This document shows positions 1 to 10,735 of a stretch of DNA of 51,908 bases, piece after piece. Origin of the DNA: Lingula anatina. Its lineage: Eukaryota > Brachiopoda > Lingulata > Lingulida > Lingulidae. Made by a program: the position numbers and the translations under genes. Every line of letters starts with the position of its first letter. Within the stretch, counting starts at the first letter, position 1. The stretch spans positions 551,216 to 603,123 of the forward strand of contig NW_019774158.1 in assembly GCF_001039355.2 (NCBI RefSeq), in the 5' to 3' direction. Below the pieces are notes generated by a model. It had not been told where the DNA came from, did not search any database, and was given only the letters and a program-made list of their open reading frames with translations.

Positions 1-1226
1 AAAAAAAATTGCTGAGATTCAAAACTGCATATAAAAATTTATAAGTTATTTGCTTCGGAGACGAAGGAAAATCACGGTTAATGTTATCATTGCCATTATT
101 TTCAAAATTTTAAGAACGCGGTTGCAGTTTTGGTATATAAATGGCATTTAATAACTAAAACATTAACACTTCCGTCTAAACATCTTTCAACGGCATTCCA
201 GCTATCAGACAATGTGTTTACCTACAGTGTAAAGTCGCGTGTTTAAACATACATGATATACATAGAGATATAAATCCGTACTAATTGTCGACTGTTTGTG
301 GGTGTTTTGCCGTTTCAAGTTTAACATTTAAAAAACACAGGAAAAGTCTCAGTGCCTCTTATTAGTCAGTGGTTCTATTTTCAGTATTTTTATGTCTCAA
401 AGTTTAATGTACAGTATATTACGCAACGTGACTTAAGGATTTTGTCATAAGGTTAATTTAAGGTGGAGGAATCCGAATAACCGTTGCCGGTGAGGGATGT
501 ACGACCACAAAGACCATTAATATACACTGGTGTCACGTCCTCAGATTGTCATTTTGATCAGACAGTCAAACTAAATTTTGATTGTATATTTCATGTGCTC
601 TCTGAGGCTTATAATTCTAATTAAAATGCTTTTCGATCTCCATCTTAATCGATCATAGATAAACTAAAATAGCAGAACGTTCAAGTTGTACCACACCGCG
701 ATTTAAATCTGAAATGTGACCTATTAACGTTGACATGGGCTATTTAAAGATGTTGTAGGCTATTTTGATGCAGATAATGGCTATAATTGCACTACTTTGT
801 CGACATTCAAATGTTTTGTGACTAACAAATGTTGAATATTGTCAACCGTAAGGAAGGGCTATTATTCGTGGCATGTTTTTTTCAGTTTCTTCAATTTATG
901 GCGAAAGGTCTGTACTAAAGATTAGGAGCTACAGACAGGCTTTAAATTTCCAAGCAATTCCTTGAAAAGTTTAAGGAAGCGCTCATTTTAAAAAAATATT
1001 TTATGATCTTTTAGGGCAATAAAGGCCTTCATAATACGTTGTGAAAGGAAATATAAACAGTCTTGGTCCAGAGCTGTAACACTGTGTATAACTTCACCAT
1101 ACTCTACATGTAGTTTACCTAGAAACAAAGCGTTTTCTTCCCGTTCCTATTTAGTGCTGACGTGTTTGTCTAAGTTATTTACGGTATCTTTTGATCCTAT
1201 TTTTTTCATTGTATTTTATAAATTTA
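1..1226. other. Non-coding, nothing recognised
   Basis: AT-rich sequence with stop codons in all frames and no ORF worth reporting. I see no RNA gene, promoter or repeat that I can name. It could be intergenic or intronic to a gene off the left edge. Confidence 0.5.
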
Positions 1227-1565
1227 AAGGGATAATAACTCTTCGTTTGAGATCTATATTTCACAATAAAAATATTGTTAACAACTCATAGAAATATAAT
1301 ATATTCTGTTTTACCACAAAAACGGCAGTTATAGATATTATTCTGATACCTGAGCCTGTCTTTAGACCACGTGACCTCCATTGATGGCTATACTCTATTA
1401 AAATCTCTTAAGAGATTTTAACAAAAAACCAAACTTTTTAGAAAAAAACCAGGGACTTACTTTGAATGTAAAAATTGATTCATTAACCATTGGTAAGTAT
1501 GGGAAAATTGTTCTTTACTCCAGGAAAATTCATTTTTTGACCAAAACGAAGAGTTATTATCCCTT
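1227..1565. mobile_element. MITE with 23-bp perfect terminal inverted repeats (copy 1)
   Basis: The element starts AAAGGGATAATAACTCTTCG and ends with its exact reverse complement (1543-1565). The two ends are a perfect inverted repeat of about 23 bp around a 0.34-kb interior with no coding capacity. The flanks fit either a TA or a TTAA target duplication, because T/A bases at the TIR end blur the boundary. A diverged second copy lies at 41592-41924. Termini of the form AAAGGGA(G/T)ATAACT recur in marine invertebrate genomes to my knowledge; the superfamily is not assigned. Confidence 0.8.
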
Positions 1566-1894
1566 TAATTATTCAACGTCAGGCACTAGCTCAATCCTTT
1601 TAAAAGTAAACAGCTTAAATCTATATGCTACAACGTCATATTTGAGAAGTTTCACAATTTCCAGCTTGCAACTGTTATCAGCATCACGAAAATTGACTTT
1701 TGACGTTGACGTTGTCTCTTTGACGTTGATAACATTTTCCATTCTTGCATTATGTGGAACAGAATGCTCGAACAAATGTATTCCTAACAAAATTATACTT
1801 ACACTTGCGAACAACTTCCCGGCTTTCATTCAATTGATTTAAATTCATTCTGATCACTTGCGAAGAATGAAATCTGATCATTTTTCTTAACAAT

Positions 1895-1975
1895 GCAAAA
1901 TTATTATTATTATTATTATTATTGATTTTATTTATTCATTTATTTATTTTATTTTATTTTATTTTATTTTATTTT

Positions 1976-2011
<36 letters not shown>

Positions 2012-2037
2012 TTTTTTGGAGGGGGGGGGGGGGGGGC
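1895..2037. repeat. Simple repeats: (ATT)n, (TTTA/TTTTA)n, poly-G
   Basis: An (ATT)n run is followed by about 90 bp of TTTA/TTTTA repeats and then a G homopolymer of more than 12 bases. It is purely low-complexity. Run lengths are likely to be uncertain in the assembly. Confidence 0.95.
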
Positions 2038-3243
2038 GCAGGAGTAATGCTTGTCTCCGTAATAGTTATTTCTTCTACGCGGAATAAATCAAAGGTGGGT
2101 ATTCCAGTATGTTCATTAACTTTAACATTTTGGGTCGGTAGATTTTAAACATTGCAAAGCCAACAATACATGATTTTTATTGGCCCGTGGTTCATTTTTT
2201 TCACCATTTTCAATATTATGTCGCATATGTCTGTGTAAAATTATATTACTGTTGCATTTAAGTAATTTGTTACATTTACAGTAATTCAGCGGATCTCTTT
2301 CATCTAGAAAATATGGTGCAAAAGATGATGAAATGATTTTCATTTAGGAAACTGTGGGTGCTTCCTTGTATGACACTGATGATGGGTTTTTATTTTCAGC
2401 TTATATGTGCATGGACGAGGAGGTAAACATAAAATTGACAAATAAATGCACTACCGCAATTACTCTATATATTTAAACAGAATTATTATTGGTCATCTAT
2501 GGTTTGATGTTAGTTATAGAAAAGTTGGTATTAAATATTTGAAGGGAAATTGGGTTGGGTTGTGAACGTTTGGCACTGCGATTAGCAAAAAATCATTAAT
2601 CTCGAACTTTCAAGTATTATGTAGAATCTGCATTCGGAATTTGTTGTCATTTACCTTAAGTCATTTATCTAACCGTCTGAATCCTTCAATGTCTATACGG
2701 TTCCACAGCACCCTAATAAAGGACAATCAAAACCAAATAACTCCCCCGAGTGTTTTACATATGCCAAGGCTCGTCCTTACATCTAGATGCATTTTTTTTT
2801 GTCTTGCTTGAAATCTCCGACTGACAGATTGACAGATCCGGAATTTAAGACAAGTTGTAATTAAAAGAATGAGGAAAAATATGACATGAATAGGTGTTAC
2901 GGGGTACGGGTGGCCACCTCGCCCCTCGCGGTTACACATAGTTCACATACCTATCTCTGAGGATGTTTCTTAGTTACATGTACCAGATATCGTTTTATTT
3001 CAATGAACATACCTTAACCTTGGATACGATTCGATGATGTTAGGAATTGGGGGGGGGGGGGGGTTGTTTTAAGCAAAAATATGCCCTGGCGCGCCTCTTA
3101 CTGAAGTTAGAATGCACGCATTTGGGAAATACCCATGGTTCTTTTTGTAAGTCTGGGTACATGACACTTCCTTCTATGTACTGTATAGGGTTATATATTT
3201 TTTCTTGGTTTATACGCATATTTTCTTTCATTTTATAGCAAAG

Positions 3244-3278
<35 letters not shown>

Positions 3279-4552
3279 TGATTGAGGGGAGTGGGGTGAA
3301 GTCCTTCGCCTCTCTAGGTTTCTGTAAATTATTTTTTATAAACGGTGCTTGTTTCACAAAAAAGTAGTTTGTTGGATATTTAGATACTGATGCCGCCTTT
3401 CTTTGTCCTGTTTCTTCTTTTAGAAACCTATGTTCGAAGAACAATGGCAACATGTGTTGAGCATTTTATTCAAAGTTGAGAAAAATATATGATGCTTTAC
3501 AATGAGTTATTGCGAGTGGTTTGTATGAAAGCAGTTACTTCCTTCATCAATTTAAATGAACGGCAATTTATTGTAACTTATTTCTTATCTTAATGGTCAC
3601 AACAAATATTTAGATATTTTCCAAATTTCCGAGTAATCAAAACGCAGTTAACTGCCATGTGAGGTTGATTAAAAGCGGACATTGTACAACGTTTATCTAT
3701 GCATGAAAGGTCTTTTAATATATATTTAAATATTTAAAATATTGCAAAATGGGAGCATAATTAAGGTAATTTTGTGAGAGAGTATTTGTTACCGAAAAAT
3801 ATAGGTGCGTACATAAAATTAAAACCAGTTTCATGAGCAAGATACAAATACCACACATTGAAGAATGCATCAATTACGCACAAGAATTATTCAAAATGAG
3901 ATTTGTTTGGGAATATCAAAAAGCCAACATAGTTAATCCTGAAAGGAAGTCAATAGATGTAAATAAACATCAACTTTGAACATTATTTAGGGTGTCCAGG
4001 AAGAGAGGCAGTGAGGAAGGGGGGGGGGGAGGGTAAAAGTGGGTTGGTATTTTAGATAAATTTATCTCGCACTTGTTTTACAGAGACGAGTTTTAATTGG
4101 GTATTCCGCATGCCTGAGGCGATAGAAGTCACAGTTCCATTATAAATGGAATGAGCGCTGCTCTTGTATCCAACTATATTGACCCTCCTTTTGAAATGAA
4201 AACAGAAAAAGAATATACAGGGAGTCATTAAAATGGTTAGTTAACCTTTAATTACCATATGAAGCACACCTTTCCTCTCTACAATAAGCTTCCTCCTCCT
4301 TCCCCCTCTCTCTCCCCCATCTCGTGGTATATAATTGTGTTCCGGGGTGTGCACGTTCACCTCACCGGGATCTTGCTTCATTTTGATATTAAAACCATCT
4401 GGTTAAGTCCTTAGCTATGCCCCCTCAGAAGATTTACGGCGAGGCTACCGCAGCTATTAAAAACCTACATTATGACTTGTGGCACGTGGTAAACGGAAGA
4501 CATAAAATGTGACTTAGTCATAGTTCGCGGCCACCCCCGTCGTAATTTACTG
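2038..4552. other. Intergenic stretch upstream of the TSP1 gene
   Basis: No convincing gene. It contains a G homopolymer (about 3048-3063), a (GT)n microsatellite (3246-3276) and another G run (4019-4029). The long open frames around 3040-3453 run through these microsatellites and are artefacts. The 3' end grades into the promoter of the gene that starts near 4580. Confidence 0.6.
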
Positions 4553-4560
4553 TATATAAG
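4553..4560 (+). promoter_or_regulatory. TATA box of the TSP1 gene
   Basis: TATATAAG lies about 150 bp upstream of the ATG at 4706. A start site would be expected around 4583-4590, giving a 5' UTR of roughly 115-120 nt. This is the best core-promoter match near the gene; there is no direct evidence of transcription. Confidence 0.55.
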
Positions 4561-4705
4561 ACCACGCTTCATCCAATACCGGTCATCGGGGCTCTTTCTT
4601 CACTGAAGAACACGGAAAGTTTAGGAGCTTATTCAGGGGAGCACTATAAAGAAAGAAGATAATTAAAAAAGTATTCGATTTTAAAAGACATACTACACAA
4701 CGATC

Positions 4706-6287
4706 ATGTTTCTGACATTAGCTATTCTTCTCACAGCTCTGCAAAGCGCTTTGACAGTACCCGGTAAGTAGTGGGATTTAAATATTTTTATTGAGTTTTA
4801 AAGTTGTGTGTAAAATTTTATGAAGCTAAAATGTGTTTATTTTGGAGAGAGGGAAATCATAACATTCACACTGACAAGGAAAATGATAAATTCATAATTA
4901 TAATAATGAATGAATAAGTAATGATAAGAAAATATATAATATATAACATAATGAAAATCGATTGTTGCCTTCAGTTTATTACCTGACCTGTAATTATTTT
5001 TTACTATATCTATTCTCTGACTTAATTTAACTGCTTCAATTTCAGTTCGTCAATGCGACAGAAGCGGTAGACTGGGTCAGTTCATACCCGACGACATGAA
5101 CCCCTGCGTATACTACAGGTGCGAGTACCTGGGCACGCCCTACCAGAGGATGAGCGGCAAGATGTACTGCGAACAGCCCTACGTCGTCCCGCGGTCCTTT
5201 GGTGCCACCAGACGGTTCCCAAGCCACAGTAACCCTTGCGTACTCTACAACCCAACACTGGCGTCGAGATGTATACGAGGGGTACAGGCGTGGAGTAGGT
5301 GGAGTAACTGGGGGCAGTGCACGAGGGACTGTGGGGTCGGTACCCAGAGGCGCACACGGGTGTGTCTGGGAGGACAGAGCTGTCCGGGACTCCTGGTGGA
5401 GAGCCGTTTGTGTAATATGCATCCATGTAAGTTGATTCACGTGTTTAGCCTTTTTTAGTTAGGTTCGTGTTCGGATAAGGGTGTATGCTTTATATTCATT
5501 GTCCACTCAATTCATAGTCACTGACAGACATTTGAGGAACGTATTCATTGGATTGTTGTTGGCATAGCAGCAAAAAAAAAAAAAATAAATAAATAAATAG
5601 AATAAATAAAAATAAATAAATAAATATAAAAATTAAAAAATATAATAATAATAATAAATAAATAATATAGATAAATATTTTTTTAAGTAGCGGAATAAAA
5701 GTCTTTCAAGTGAGACTTTATTTGCTCCAATTTTCCTCTCACGAAATTTGTAACTGCACATGAACCTGTGAATCTTAAATACAGATCCAGATGTATTGTT
5801 AGTTCTTATCCCCAACTTATCTAACAACGTACCCAGTTTGCAAGTCCAATCGTTTCTTTTACCTGTCATGTTATCATCTCATGTCTGCTCTATCGAGTTG
5901 GAATTATACCATGGCCGTATCATTTAGATTTTATAGGGTCACTATTTCATAACAACTGATATCATATCTCGTGTTACAGGCTTTGGAGAGACGGTTGTTA
6001 AGGATTTTGACATCATGCTACAAGAAGACGACCATGCAACGTCATTCGTCACGTCAGACTCGCAAGCGAGTGACGTAGACACAACACTGTCCACAACCAC
6101 CACACAAAAAGAGACTACAAGAACCTCCGCCACATCCATTGCTGAGTCTACGCAAGCTCCTTCTTTTGCTCCCACCGAAGGCAGTGGTGAAGCGACCGGA
6201 AGTGACGACACGTCGACTACCAACAGTGACGTCACACCCACTGACAATCCTACTGTTGTTGGGTCAACCACATCCAGTTTTCAATAA
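4706..6287 (+). CDS. Secreted TSP1-repeat protein with chitin-binding-like module and Ser/Thr-rich tail (3 exons)
   Basis: Join of 4706-4763, 5046-5426 and 5980-6287, giving 248 aa. Donors are CCG|GTAAGT and CCAT|GTAAGT, acceptors TTTCAG| and TTACAG|, and both introns are phase 1. Residues 1-19 are a signal peptide encoded alone in exon 1. Residues 23-95 hold six Cys with the motif [14 protein letters not shown], resembling a peritrophin-A/chitin-binding type 2 module (moderate confidence). Residues 102-147 are a canonical thrombospondin type 1 repeat: W-x2-W-x2-[11 protein letters not shown] and six Cys. Residues 165-248 are very rich in Ser, Thr and acidic residues, like a mucin-type O-glycosylated stalk. 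TSP1 repeats bind glycosaminoglycans and proteins outside the cell; a role in matrix, mucus or recognition is inferred. As drawn it has no membrane anchor, but exon 3 contains a possible donor (AGTG|GTGAAG at 6187) that would join in phase to the transmembrane exon at 13571. The stop at 6285-6287 may therefore belong to a secreted isoform. Confidence 0.8.
4764..5045 (+). other. Intron 1 of the TSP1 gene
   Basis: 282 bp, AT-rich, starting GTAAGTAG and ending AATTTCAG. Removing it keeps the frame from the signal peptide into the Cys-rich module (phase 1). Confidence 0.8.
5427..5979 (+). other. Intron 2 of the TSP1 gene
   Basis: 553 bp, starting GTAAGTTG and ending GTGTTACAG, phase 1. It contains an A/AAT-rich simple repeat (about 5571-5680). 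Splicing rebuilds the final Cys of the TSP1 repeat (HPC), which supports the boundaries. Confidence 0.8.
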
Positions 6288-7487
6288 CAAACTACCAAAT
6301 GAAACTGTAAATAAGATATTCAGAACGCTTTTTGTACAGGTTATACACATATCTAAATCAGTATTATACCCTAACTATATCGGTTAAATAATTTATGAAA
6401 AATTTAAAAGGGAGAGCCGTATCGGCTTGTCAGTAAGATTCTGTGCTGATATTCACCGGTGAGAAAAAATATGATTTGGATAAATAATCGCAGTTTGAAT
6501 TGCACAAAGTGTAAGTATTATTTAGCAATTTTTTCTGCACAATCTGTGTTTGAAGAAGAGTGTAAGGTACTCCAGCAGTTTTAGATTTTGTGGTCGTTTT
6601 CACAAATGTATTAAGTATAAATAAATTATGAAAGTAATATTGAATTTGCCGTATCGGTGGGTTTTCTGCAGTCTTAACGTATCATTCAGTTTCATGTATA
6701 TTTCATATAAATATCCATGTAAATAAATTATCTATTAATGTATATGAGATGAATATTGTGGTACAGCAAGGATGAAAGACTGTTTAAGTTAACATTCCTA
6801 CACTGAAACCAGGGCAAAAATGTAAATAGTCTACTCAAATGTTTTTACTATGTAATAAAATTAAATGTACAGTTTATATATCTTTTTGATAATATCTATC
6901 TATCTATCTATCTATTTACATATTCTTCTTTCTTTCTTTTGTATGAAATTAGGGCAAAAGGGCTAAAATTCTTTTATGTTCAATAAAATGATACACACAA
7001 ATTGATGATTTGGTCAGCAGTAAGTGCGATAGTGGTACCAGCCTCGTTGCGTTTTCTTTTCATTATACAATGCGGTGGGCATTTTCGCACACACACACAC
7101 ACACACACATATAGTTTTAGATCCGTTTACACACAGTTATGTTTTAAGCGCAGATCTTTTATAATTCAGACGTTAATTTCTCAGCCAATTTGCAGCAAAG
7201 AGTTGAGATCGATGCTTAAAAAAAGAAAATAAATGCTTCGTTTATCTGAACGAGGTGTTTGAGTTGCAATGTAACTTCAAACTTAATACACATGTACATA
7301 CCAAATGTACATTAGGTATATTTAAATGCTCTTATCGCCCAGGAACGTGACCTTCAATGTATCCTTCCTGAAGCTCTGCATAAAGGGTTTGGTTATTATT
7401 GAGACGGCTAAATTAATGCGCCATTTTGGTCATAATCAGGAAATATACGCAGTCTCCGTAACACTAAGGGTTAATATCAGGACGTGG
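6288..7487. other. 3' flank of the TSP1 gene with microsatellites
   Basis: Probable 3' UTR and downstream sequence. AATAAA-type signals occur near 6618, 6855 and 6981. A (TATC)n run is at 6893-6917 and an (AC)n run at 7087-7111. If the TSP1 gene continues to the exon at 13571, this is intron. No other coding signal was seen. Confidence 0.5.
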
Positions 7488-7489
7488 TA

Positions 7490-8272
7490 CACTGTAAAAA
7501 CAGTGTTTAGCTCCTAAACACATTTCTAAGCGCCTGTTTTGTCTCACTTTTTCGACGCGTTTAGCTCCTAACATGCTTAGCTCCTTAACATGTTACACGC
7601 TTGTGTTTAGCAGTATGACGCGTTTGACGGCTTATAAATATAGGGTGTATTTGTTTAACTTTTGGGTATCAACTGTTTTGGTCGCACACACGCGCGCGCG
7701 CGCACGCACACACACACACACACACACACAGACGAACTCACGGTCACCATTAACTGCTATAGTTATCTCTATCTATAACAGTGCACCGTGAACTGTCAAC
7801 ATCGTTGACTTCCCAATATCATCTTTACAGCTGGACTTATTCATCCTTGTGTTAGCTGACCTTGCGAGGAAGTTTATTGGAATGTATTTCTGAAAAGCAG
7901 GTTAGGAAAATTCACTAGTTCACTAAAGGCACGAAACAACTATCATTTTTACTTTAAAACACCTTTCTCCATATTTTGATAAAATGCATTACGGTATTGA
8001 TATCTATTTATTTTTTCCGGAAGTAATGAACAATAGAACATCAGGATGATGGTGGGGTATCTTTATAAAACTTTAAGCTTTCATCACATGCTGGTTATTT
8101 CGGTACCGGTAGTCCGAATATTCTACAATTTGCACCTCTCTAGTCGCCGACTAACCCCAAGCCCATTTTGGAATTAACCGCTAACTGGAGTTCAAACAGC
8201 ATAAGACGTGTTTTGGTTATTTATATAAAAAAATGTTTTCAAAACATTATATAATGTTTTTCCAGAANGTTA
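7490..8272 (+). mobile_element. CACTGTAAAAACAGTG-ended DNA transposon, truncated left half (copy A)
   Basis: Starts CACTGTAAAAACAGTG, preceded by TA, and is closely similar over about 780 bp to 10736-11513, including a shared (CA)n tract (7685-7730) and the motif TTAGCTCCTAAACAC. Similarity stops abruptly near 8272, so this copy lacks the right half and right TIR seen in copy B. No transposase is recognisable, so it is non-autonomous or decayed. One N is present at 8268. Confidence 0.8.
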
Positions 8273-9991
8273 ACAATAAATAATATGTCTAATAATCTTA
8301 TATCCGAGGGTTTTATCTTCATTTTCTACATATATAAGATGATATGATAAGATGGCATGTCTACCGATTTGTGCAATATTCATAGTCAACAATGTACAGC
8401 GGCACTCACGGTACTAGATATGCCGATTTAAATTTTAAACATCCGAAAGACTTCGCTACACGTCTCATTCCTACTGAGATAAAAATTGATTGTGTTAGCT
8501 GCGACAAGGTTCCACAACTGTCCTTTCCATTCATGTTATGTTCACCATCACATTTTGATCTGTTTTGTTTGGTTTCTGCACGGGATATTGCACTCAGTTT
8601 CTGTCCCTTTGCATTTTTTGGTTTTTCAGTATTTTTTTCAATTAAGTCAAATTTATTTTACCGGCGACACACTTTAGCAGGTCTATTAGTCGTGGACCTA
8701 ACCTTTCTTCTGACTTTGTGAAAATGAGCACAATGCTTTACAAGGGCTACATGTAGATCGTATTGTTTGCAATTGTAGCAAAGAAAAGTTATAACGGGAT
8801 TTTATGTTTCTGGAGGACAAAAAAATCTGCACGTCAGTGGTGTAAGGAAAAAACGCGGAAGTGAAACGGGGTAAATTTATTGGAAGTGGGCCACTGAACT
8901 TTGCAACGGAATGTAATGCAATGGTTGGTAATAATTGACTTTTATGCGTGTCTTTATTGTCTTAACTACACTACTTCACACAAGTGACTCTGACCTCTTT
9001 ATCTTGAGATAAAAAGCGATCCAAGTTGCGGAACAGAGGGAAATATTATGTTATAGTTGGCATACGTAGCTATTGTAACGCTCTAGGTTTGACGTTGATT
9101 TAACTGTTTACTTGTAAACCATATTGTATTTGTAGTAGAAAAGCTAGAGACTATCTGGAAAAGAGGGAAAAGGTAAGATGTAATATTCGTTATTTCATCA
9201 AATTCAGAAAATACCATACAAGTTTCTTCCAGCGATCTTATAACCGTTATCTTAAGGTTTCTATGCATAATTATATTTCTGTTTACGTCTGTACTGGCTA
9301 TATGAAATCAGCAGTTATCATATCACATGGGGTGCTCTGTACACTTACGGAATTTATTTATTCGCCTGATTTTATTCCACAGCTATTTGCATTTAACATT
9401 GTAAAGATACATCCTCCAGTCGTTTAACATGAACATAACATAACATAACATAATTTTGATCTGTACTTGTATATTATTACACTTAAAGACGACGTGTCTT
9501 ACTTGCAGTAGAGCGGTCGAACTCTCCGCGAGGTTGAAGGACGTCCTCCACTATTAACGTGTTATTCCTGTAACAGATAAAACAAAAACTCTTCTCGCAT
9601 TTATTTTACGCTTTCGGCCTTTTTTTCACGAATTTTTCGCGGTGTTTATACATCACCGTATGAAATGCACTATTCATCTAATGCCAGTTAATTTAAAAGA
9701 TAGGACAAACAGAATTGATAAGATAAGCGGTCGAACTCTCTACGAGGTAGACACCACGACGTCCACTATAAAGGTGTAATCCCAGTAACAGATGAAATAA
9801 TTCTTCTCTCATTTGGCCTGACAAAATTGAAAAGTTGATTTATGTGCCGTGCCGACCTTAAGGTACTGGCGCATTTTTTTTCAAGAAAAAAAGGCACATC
9901 GGGTATTGGTTTGGTAAGTGGCAGATATTCACAACTGACCCCATGAACTAAATGTGTTGTTTATCTGCTCTAAAATCGCCCTCATTGTGCC
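8273..9991. other. Non-coding interval with a short direct duplication
   Basis: No gene supported; the open frame at 8392-8721 has no recognisable domain. A block of about 85 bp beginning GCGGTCGAACTCT at 9513 recurs in diverged form at 9727 and looks like a dispersed or tandem repeat. Otherwise I see nothing identifiable. Confidence 0.5.
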
Positions 9992-10278
9992 CAGTGGCGG
10001 GGTTTAGAGTGGGGGGAGGGGGGGGGGGGGGGGGGCGGGGGCTGCCCACCCCCTTCGCTTTCTGAAAAAAGTCACACCTCTAATATCCCCCTCTTGGAAT
10101 TATAACTTGACTAGCTGATTTATAGTACTAAACTGTATTAAATGCTACCGTTCACCCTCTAAAACATTAAAACTCTTGGGACCCTTCCTCGGGCCCCGAA
10201 CCCCACGCCAACTGGGGGAGGGGGTGTTGGCTTGGCATCCGCCGAACCCCCCTTCAAATAATCCTGGATCCGCCCCTG
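9992..10278. mobile_element. hAT-like MITE with 8-bp target duplication
   Basis: The left end CAGTGGCGG and right end ATCCGCCCCTG are imperfect inverted repeats of the CAGGGGCGGAT type. The flanks ATTGTGCC (9984-9991) and ATGGTGCC (10279-10286) match at 7 of 8 positions, the 8-bp duplication expected of hAT elements. The interior contains long G runs (from about 10012) and no transposase. The open frame that starts at 10176 lies mostly within it and is spurious. Confidence 0.75.
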
Positions 10279-10637
10279 ATGGTGCCTTCACATTCCCTCC
10301 ACCTAAGAAAAATACCGACCTTCTAGCTATAGTACCTGCTATGCTCGTTATACACTATGTGTGTTATCAATTTTGTCTGACCCTAATGTAGTGTTTTATT
10401 AACTGAAAGACACAGACAAGGAAGTGACTGCGATCAGAGCAGTAATCGAGCCCTGCTGCAATACCTCTTTAATTAAATCAATAGAAACCTTGAGCAAATT
10501 TAAGTGTTGACCGAGAGAAAATATTTAATTTGGGTTTATGGTTGAATGAGTTATTTATGAATCTGTGAACATTATAATTATTTTCTTCGTCTGAAAATTA
10601 AAATTAAGACAATAATAAATTAAAACGTGCGCATTAG

Positions 10638-10735
10638 CACAACTACCCAGATCTTGAAATAGAAATAACCAATGAAATAAAACGAAAATTTTGGGAAGAA
10701 ATCCATAGAAATACCAACAACAAACTCCGCACCTA
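10638..10735 (+). pseudogene. LINE reverse-transcriptase ORF relic, 5' part
   Basis: An open frame here encodes FWEEIHRNTNNKLRTY and continues exactly, after removal of the transposon at 10736-12793, into SKIKNSYEAEPYL at 12794. KLRTY...Y..EPYL is the sequence pattern found just before the C-terminal zinc-knuckle (zf-RVT) region of many invertebrate non-LTR retrotransposons. An in-frame stop lies immediately upstream (10635-10637), and the copy is 5'-truncated, so it is dead. Confidence 0.7.

Noticed and set aside
3040-3453. Overlapping open frames on both strands
   Set aside because: They are kept open by G-run and (GT)n microsatellites and encode homopolymers such as poly-Gly and Thr-His repeats.
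5042-5440. Minus-strand and +3 frame ORFs over the TSP1 exon
   Set aside because: Shadows; the + frame has canonical TSP1 cysteines, matched splice sites and phase.
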